Below are positions 58,638-64,000 of a stretch of 64,000 nucleotides of DNA, one piece after another (position 1 is the stretch's first letter; each line of letters opens with the position of its first letter). The stretch spans positions 1-64,000 of the forward strand of contig JAMPEY010000009.1 in NCBI GenBank assembly GCA_023664665.1. The letters are read 5' to 3'. Source of the DNA: Lachnoclostridium sp. Its GTDB lineage: Bacteria; Bacillota; Clostridia; Lachnospirales; Lachnospiraceae. The translations under genes were made by a program, and so were the position numbers. The notes beneath the pieces are model-generated. The model was given only the letters and a program-made list of their open reading frames with translations, made no database searches and was not told the DNA's origin.

Positions 58638-61586
58638 CTACAATTCGTTGGAAATACCCGCATCGGGTGTGTCCGCCGTACCGGTAATGATTTCTTCTTC
58701 CTCTGCCAGCCCGTAATGATACATAATAATATCCCGTGTCATCTGCGCCGCATAATCGGATGAATATCCGAAAGGAATGCGGGAGGCTATTGCGATTTCA
58801 GGATCTTCATAAGGCGCATAACACACAAACAGCGCATGGCTGGGTCTGGATTTGGTCTGCTCCGCGGTACCTGTCTTACCCGCTACATTCACTGCCAGCC
58901 CGTCAAAATAAGTTTTGTTTTCTACCACCTGCCGCATGCCTGTATGGAAAGCTTTCCAATATTCCTGCGGAATATCAACGGTATTTCTTACCTCCGCATC
59001 ATATTCCCTTAATACATTTCCATCCGCATCCGCAACATGGTCCAACAATGTCAGATTATAACAAGTGCCGCTGTTGGCAATCGTGGTGACATATCTGGCA
59101 AGCGCAACCGTGGTATAGCTGTTGCTGCCCTGTCCGATGGCGGAAGGCACCGGATTTTCATTGGACACGCTGGGCATCGCTTCCGTAATCTCCACTCCCG
59201 ATTTTTCCGTGAGCCCATACCAATCCGCATATTGATACAAAGTATTGAGTCCCGCCGTCTCATCATAGCTTCCCGATCTGGTGGACAGCCTGTAGCCCAC
59301 CTCGTAGAAGAAATAGTTGCATGAATCACGGATTGCCGTGCTCATTATTTCATTGCCATGTCCGGAACGCAGCCAGCATCTGGGGGAAGGATTGGTAATC
59401 GCCGTGAAAGTACCCGTGCAGTCCACCCTTTCGTTTAAAGTGATGATTCCTTCCATAAGTCCCGCCGTGGCAGTTACGATTTTAAAGGTGGAACCCGGAG
59501 CCGCCTTGGACTGTGTTGCATAATTGTACAGAGGATTGGACTTGTCGGAATTCAGCTTCTCGAAATATTCCGCATCCACGGAGTTGGCCATTTTGTTATT
59601 GTCATATCCCGGATAGGACACCATGGCAAGCACATCTCCCGTTTTCACGTCAACGATAACCACCGATGCATTACAGGGGTCAAGGGCAAGCTGCGCCGGC
59701 GTAATATCCAGATTGTCGATGCGGTTTTTCATAAATGTGTAAGCGTTCATCCGTCCGTTTTGCAGGGCTTCTTCCTCGCTTTCTTCCACATCCACCACAT
59801 TCTGTTCGCACAAAAGCATACAAATCTGTCTTCCGGTTATCACATCGTTCAACAACATATATTTATAAAAACGCTTCTGAAATTCCACATTTTTATCAAT
59901 TAACTGAATCATGACTTCCGTCAGTTGATTGTAGATTTCCTCCGAATCGGAATACTTGCTCTTTGTATCTAACTTGCTCACATCAATCCAATTCTGGGCA
60001 ATACAGTATCTCAAATACTCATTCAGACTGATAACCTCATCTACCGCCCATGCTTTCTGTGTCGCGTCCTCGCTGTCAATGGCAGACGACATGAGAATAC
60101 CCTGCCCTTTCAAAAGTGCCACAAGATTACTCTGATAAATCTGATACTCTTCGGACAGCTTATTATAAGGAGTTTTTTTCTCCTTCAACTCAAGTCTTAA
60201 GGTATCATACACCTGTTGCTTGTAGGCAAGATGCTTTTCATAAACCGCCCTCTCCGTCTCCTGCGCATCCTCCGCCGCAAAATGCTTCATATCCACAATA
60301 TTGTTATTGATAACCGCAAAATAAACATCATAAATCGGTATTTTGATATCGGAACTGCTGGCATTGGGTCCCGCCTTATATTCCTTGGTGTTGATTATCT
60401 TGTCCGACACTAATCCCGCAAGCCTTTGTTCCACAATATTATAAGCCGCCATAGTCAGATTTTTATCAATGGTCAGATACACATCCTGTCCCGACTGCGC
60501 TTCCGTCCTCTCCAAAACCGTCATTACCTTACCGGTTACATCCACGCTTACCTTCTCATTTCCTTTTGCACCCTGCAGCGTGGTCTCCATATATGCCTCA
60601 ATACCGCTTTTCCCCACGACATCATTGATATTATAAGAATCCGGTTTGCCGCCTTCGGCCACTTTCTTTTCATTCAGCTGGGTCAGTTCATCCGAAGAAA
60701 TTTTTCCGGTATATCCTAAAATATGGGCAAAATATTTGCTGTCCACATAACGGCGCACCGTATCTTCCACAATGGTCACTCCCGGAAGCTCATCCATATT
60801 TTCCATAATGACAGCTACCGTTTTTTCATTCACATCCGTCGCCACCGTGGTTCCTATGTACTTGCGGTAAGAAGTCAGATTCATATTATAACGGATGGTG
60901 ACCATTTTCAGCCACTCTTCTCTGGTATAACCTTTTCCGGGGATGAAATCGCTCTTATCATCACCCTCTATCTCATAGTCGCCGATGGCAAAACGAATGC
61001 CCTTTCCCGAAACCCTGCTTAAATATTCCATGACCTCCGCAGCAGTGGACGCTCTCTGCTCCTCCGTAAGCTTGTCCACCGTAGCCAGCCCATAAACATC
61101 CGCGAGAAATCTGAGGCGGCCGGTTCCGTCCACCGTATAGACAAAGTCGCCGTTCTCATTCAAAACAATCTTAAAATCCGTTACTATTTTGTCGCCGTTT
61201 TGTTCAATCATGCCAATCAGCTTATAGATTGTCTCGTTCTGTTCTTTATTTTTCTGTTTTGTGGACTCAGACTCATTTACATCTTCTATTTTTACGGAAT
61301 ACGCCAGCTCATTATAGGCGAGCACATTTCCGTTTCTGTCAAAAATATTGCCCCTGGTACTGGTGATATCCCTTGTCTTTTCCGTCAGCAAAATGAAATC
61401 ATCCATATATTTCTCGCCATACACAATCTGCAGCTTAAAGCAGCGGTATAAGAGGATTCCGCACAGCCCGAAGCAGATTAATGTCATTATGGTAAGCCTG
61501 CTGGTTATCACACTGATAATATGATCTTTCAGTTCGTCAAACAAATTTCTGCTCACTCCTTCGCTCTCGGATTTCCAGCTTCTCAT
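58638..61586 (-). CDS. mrdA: Penicillin-binding protein 2 (PBP2/MrdA, class B transpeptidase) with large insertion
   Basis: A class B peptidoglycan transpeptidase of 982 residues, against roughly 600-720 for typical PBP2. One transmembrane helix (about 32-52), a dimerisation domain (about 60-350), then a long helical, charged insertion (about 400-640), then the transpeptidase domain: SxxK in PGSTFKIV (about 703), SxN in RDSCNYFF (about 760), KTG in VAGKTGTAEQT (about 910). Cross-links peptides during side-wall growth with RodA. The start is uncertain: the ATG at 61586, or a GTG at 61556 or TTG at 61544 near mreD's end, which overlaps by 50 bases. Confidence 0.92.
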   Translation of the reverse strand: MRSWKSESEGVSRNLFDELKDHIISVITSRLTIMTLICFGLCGILLYRCFKLQIVYGEKYMDDFILLTEKTRDITSTRGNIFDRNGNVLAYNELAYSVKIEDVNESESTKQKNKEQNETIYKLIGMIEQNGDKIVTDFKIVLNENGDFVYTVDGTGRLRFLADVYGLATVDKLTEEQRASTAAEVMEYLSRVSGKGIRFAIGDYEIEGDDKSDFIPGKGYTREEWLKMVTIRYNMNLTSYRKYIGTTVATDVNEKTVAVIMENMDELPGVTIVEDTVRRYVDSKYFAHILGYTGKISSDELTQLNEKKVAEGGKPDSYNINDVVGKSGIEAYMETTLQGAKGNEKVSVDVTGKVMTVLERTEAQSGQDVYLTIDKNLTMAAYNIVEQRLAGLVSDKIINTKEYKAGPNASSSDIKIPIYDVYFAVINNNIVDMKHFAAEDAQETERAVYEKHLAYKQQVYDTLRLELKEKKTPYNKLSEEYQIYQSNLVALLKGQGILMSSAIDSEDATQKAWAVDEVISLNEYLRYCIAQNWIDVSKLDTKSKYSDSEEIYNQLTEVMIQLIDKNVEFQKRFYKYMLLNDVITGRQICMLLCEQNVVDVEESEEEALQNGRMNAYTFMKNRIDNLDITPAQLALDPCNASVVIVDVKTGDVLAMVSYPGYDNNKMANSVDAEYFEKLNSDKSNPLYNYATQSKAAPGSTFKIVTATAGLMEGIITLNERVDCTGTFTAITNPSPRCWLRSGHGNEIMSTAIRDSCNYFFYEVGYRLSTRSGSYDETAGLNTLYQYADWYGLTEKSGVEITEAMPSVSNENPVPSAIGQGSNSYTTVALARYVTTIANSGTCYNLTLLDHVADADGNVLREYDAEVRNTVDIPQEYWKAFHTGMRQVVENKTYFDGLAVNVAGKTGTAEQTKSRPSHALFVCYAPYEDPEIAIASRIPFGYSSDYAAQMTRDIIMYHYGLAEEEEIITGTADTPDAGISNEL

Positions 61587-62055
61587 TCACCTTCAGTATA
61601 AGGGGATAGAGAAACAGCGTGATTACAATGGTATACAGCGCTTCCGGCAGGATAACGCCGGTAAAATAGTAGGAAAATTGGAATTTTCCCTGAAACATAA
61701 ACATAAAGATATAACAAATTAATCCATAGGACAAATCACTGGTGATAATCAGCGCCAGCGGCAGCTTGATATCCTGGGGGTAGAAAATATGGCAGAATTT
61801 ACCGTTAATATAGCCGATATACATTAAAATAAGGGCATAAAATCCCAAAATTCCGCCAAAAAGCACATCATTTAACAAGCCGCAGACAAAACCTATGATA
61901 AGCCCTTCCTTTTCTCCCCTCATGAAGCCGAAGGAAGAAGTCAGTATGATCATCAGGTTGGGGATGATGCCCGTGTAGGCAATATTGCCGAATACACTGC
62001 TCTGCAGCACAAAACACACCAAAATAAATACGGCTGTCACGATTTTTCTACACAT
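61537..62055 (-). CDS. mreD: Rod-shape-determining protein MreD
   Basis: A 172-residue membrane protein with five helices, part of the elongasome linking MreB to the wall. FGFMRGEKEGLIIGFVCGLLNDVLFGGILGFYALILM (about 43-80) is typical. Its start overlaps the stop of mreC (shared base at 62055), and its end overlaps the mrdA start by 50 bases. Confidence 0.92.
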   Translation of the reverse strand: MCRKIVTAVFILVCFVLQSSVFGNIAYTGIIPNLMIILTSSFGFMRGEKEGLIIGFVCGLLNDVLFGGILGFYALILMYIGYINGKFCHIFYPQDIKLPLALIITSDLSYGLICYIFMFMFQGKFQFSYYFTGVILPEALYTIVITLFLYPLILKVNEKLEIRERRSEQKFV

Positions 62056-62930
62056 TACTCGTTATCCTCTATCTGCTGCTTCAAATCCGTAATGACCAGC
62101 ACCTCGCTCAAATGTTCAAAATCCACCGCCGGGGTCAGATATCCGGATTTGGTCAGATTATTGCCGTCCCGGTTAATGGTATGTAAATACCCGATTAAAA
62201 TATTCGGCACATACTTATCACTGATATCCGAAGTGACAATTTTATCTCCTTCCACTGTCTGATCCTTGCTGTCCACCAACTTGCTGAAGGATATGACGCC
62301 CTCCGTCATAAGCTTTAAATCCCCGGAAACGATCAGCTTATCCTCAGTGGCGATTGTCATTGCGCTGACATTGCTGTTGTCGGAGATAATGGAGGTAACC
62401 CTTGCCCAATTAGGTCCGACCGCGGTAATGATACCCACAAGGCCGCCCCCCGCTATCACATTCATATTCACTGCAAGACCATCCTGTTCTCCCTTGTCAA
62501 TCGTAAAGGTAGAATACCAATTGCCGGAGCCTTTGCTGATGATTCTGGCCCCCACCTTTTGATACTCCCCATACTGCTCGCTAAGCTCCACAAGCTCCCG
62601 CAGCTTGTTTAATTCATATTTGTCCTGCTGAAGCCTTGTATTCTCTTCCGTAAGTTCCGCAATCTGCTGTTTCAGGCTGGCATTTTCATCCAAAAGAGAA
62701 CGAATCTGCACCAGCTCTTCCGAACGGTTGGACAGCCAGCTTCCTATCCGGGCGATTCCCTGTTCAAAAGGCACTATCACATAGCCCACTACCGTATTCA
62801 GGGGCTTGTTAAACGCATCCGTCCCAAATGTTATCAGCATTAAGAGCGTGCATATAAATGTTAAAATAAAAAGGAGATATTTACTCGGCAGAGTAAACTT
62901 CTCCCCTTTTCGTTTTATGATTGGGCTCAT
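62055..62930 (-). CDS. mreC: Rod-shape-determining protein MreC
   Basis: Elongasome scaffold, 291 residues. Transmembrane segment (about 15-35), a coiled coil (about 70-115, SLLDENASLKQQIAELTEEN), and two beta domains: ARIISKGSGNWYSTFTIDKGEQDG and VAGGGLVGIITAVGPNWARV (about 160-180). It stimulates PBP2 in homologous systems. It overlaps mreB by four bases and mreD by one. Confidence 0.95.
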   Translation of the reverse strand: MSPIIKRKGEKFTLPSKYLLFILTFICTLLMLITFGTDAFNKPLNTVVGYVIVPFEQGIARIGSWLSNRSEELVQIRSLLDENASLKQQIAELTEENTRLQQDKYELNKLRELVELSEQYGEYQKVGARIISKGSGNWYSTFTIDKGEQDGLAVNMNVIAGGGLVGIITAVGPNWARVTSIISDNSNVSAMTIATEDKLIVSGDLKLMTEGVISFSKLVDSKDQTVEGDKIVTSDISDKYVPNILIGYLHTINRDGNNLTKSGYLTPAVDFEHLSEVLVITDLKQQIEDNE

Positions 62931-63937
62931 TTACTCATCCCTTCAATTGAATAAGTCAGCGACTTATAGTTGTCATCTTTGATAATTTTTGAAAGTCCTG
63001 CCGCAACGCTTGTGAGAGGATTTTCCGCAACATTTACGGTAAGTCCCGTTCCTGCGGCCAGCCGCTCCGACAAGTGATTTACCTGAGAAGCTCCTCCCGT
63101 CAGATAAATGCCGTGACGGTAAATATCCGCCGCCAATTCCGGAGGCGTACGCTCCAGAATGACCTTTACATTGTCAATAATGGTATTGAAATGTTCCTCA
63201 AGAGCTTCATCCACCAGTTTGGTAGGAATCTCCCTCTCCACCGGAAGCCCTGTCACAATATCCCTCCCGTAAACAATGGCGCCTTTTCCTTCCCCGGCTA
63301 ACTCCTTTAAGGAAATCTTCACCGCCTCCGCTGTCTTACCTCCGATAATCAGACTGTATTCCTTGCGGATGGCAGATTTGATCGCCTCGTCGAACCGAAG
63401 CCCGCCGGCCTTGATTAACCGGCTTAATACGATGCCGCCCAATGATAAAATAGAAATCTCCGTAGTCTCATACCCCACATTTACCACCAGAACGCCTTGG
63501 GAATTTTTCACATCAATATCAAGACCTAAACCGTCCGCCACGGCTTTTTCCACTACCATAATCTTTTTTGCCTTGACATTGGCATCCTTCAGTAAATCAT
63601 AAAATGCCCTCTTCTCCACATCCGTTACATCGGTAGGCACCGCGATCAGAAAGTCTGCGGGCTTGAGATTGCCCTTCTGCATATCCGTAATAAAATATTT
63701 TATCAGGGTCTCCATATTGCGGATATCCGCAATCACGCCGTTTGAAAGCGGATAGGAAATGTGGATGTTGCCGGGAGCCTTTTCATACATCTCGTATGCG
63801 GAATCCCCATAAGCAAAAAGCGTGTTCTTATTCTCAATGGCAATCATATTTTTCTCCGCCATGATATTATCATCGTTTCTGCTGTAGATTTTGATATTGT
63901 TAGTGCCTAAATCGATACCGAATGCATTGTTAGCCAA
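62927..63937 (-). CDS. mreB: Rod-shape-determining actin-like protein MreB
   Basis: Bacterial actin filament protein, 336 residues. Phosphate-1 motif FGIDLGTNNIKIY (about 6-18), the connect and phosphate-2 motifs (VLVVNVGYETTEISIL, about 150-165), and adenosine motif GIYLTGGASQVNH (about 285). Positions cell-wall synthesis along the cell side. Translation begins at TTG, with AAAGGGG eight bases upstream. First gene of the mre-mrd-min-rod-mgs-dac operon; the promoter lies upstream, near or beyond the window end. Confidence 0.95.
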   Translation of the reverse strand: MANNAFGIDLGTNNIKIYSRNDDNIMAEKNMIAIENKNTLFAYGDSAYEMYEKAPGNIHISYPLSNGVIADIRNMETLIKYFITDMQKGNLKPADFLIAVPTDVTDVEKRAFYDLLKDANVKAKKIMVVEKAVADGLGLDIDVKNSQGVLVVNVGYETTEISILSLGGIVLSRLIKAGGLRFDEAIKSAIRKEYSLIIGGKTAEAVKISLKELAGEGKGAIVYGRDIVTGLPVEREIPTKLVDEALEEHFNTIIDNVKVILERTPPELAADIYRHGIYLTGGASQVNHLSERLAAGTGLTVNVAENPLTSVAAGLSKIIKDDNYKSLTYSIEGMSK

Positions 63938-64000
63938 AACAACTGCCCCTTTCTTCTTTAAAACTAGTATACCTGTTATCCCCGATAATAATATGGTCCA

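Overview
The window is a chromosomal segment of a Gram-positive, low-to-moderate GC member of the Clostridia, most likely the family Lachnospiraceae. The grounds are the ylxM-ffh-rpsP-khpA-rimM-trmD order, the rplU-prp-rpmA-obg cluster with a Prp-type leader on L27, a SepF/Min/Mre division set, SpoIID-type and SpoVD/PBP2-type wall genes, a divergent lexA-yneA pair, a T-box on pheST, and an ATP-type PEP carboxykinase. It is nearly all core genome read on the minus strand. No phage, transposon or CRISPR array is visible.

Region by region. 1-0.7 kb: an orphan AHH-type nuclease (toxin) domain. 0.7-7.2 kb (minus): queA, an M18 aminopeptidase and pheT-pheS behind a phenylalanine T-box leader. 7.2-11.5 kb (minus): a multi-spanning GT-C-like membrane protein, a YihY-family membrane protein and a large SpoIID/LytB-domain protein. 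11.55-11.87 kb: a stand-alone structured RNA gene with its own promoter and terminator, possibly 6S RNA. 12-16.4 kb: a lipoprotein (plus), pckA and an aminopeptidase P-like M24 peptidase. 16.4-21.7 kb: a DUF58-transglutaminase fusion, a MoxR ATPase and deoC. 21.8-25 kb: thrC, and a plus-strand ABC importer pair without a binding protein. 25.1-28.4 kb: an AT-rich accessory patch with a HicAB toxin-antitoxin pair, a zinc-ribbon protein, a DUF6056 membrane gene switched off by a seven-G tract (candidate phase-variable gene) and tRNA-Thr(CGT). 28.4-32.9 kb: the SRP/ribosome maturation operon, in which TrmD carries a C-terminal GNAT acetyltransferase. 33-40 kb: a TauE/SafE exporter, a DUF4261 protein and an EF-hand-like protein behind a perfect sigma-D (motility sigma) promoter, a flotillin, an AI-2E-family transporter and a rubrerythrin. 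40.2-43 kb: a Xer-like recombinase, yneA-like and lexA with a cluster of SOS boxes, and a DUF378 protein. 43-48 kb: rsfS, yqeK, nadD, yhbY, obg, rpmA, prp, rplU and a cytidylate-kinase-like gene. 48-54.2 kb: rluD, lspA, aroB, sepF, yggS, a HlyD-like protein and a small P-loop protein. 54.2-63.9 kb: dacA-mgsA-rodA-minE-minD-minC-mrdA-mreD-mreC-mreB, transcribed in the reverse of this list.

The largest functional block is a wall-growth and septum-placement operon: MreBCD, PBP2 and RodA form the elongasome, MinCDE places the septum, DacA trims peptide stems, and MgsA sits among them. SepF lies a few kb downstream. The most unusual items are the G-tract gene, the TrmD-GNAT and DUF58-transglutaminase fusions, the sigma-D promoter on an uncharacterised calcium-binding-like operon, a family of palindromic intergenic repeats just upstream of start codons, and the unidentified RNA gene. 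All calls come from reading the sequence; no database search was run.
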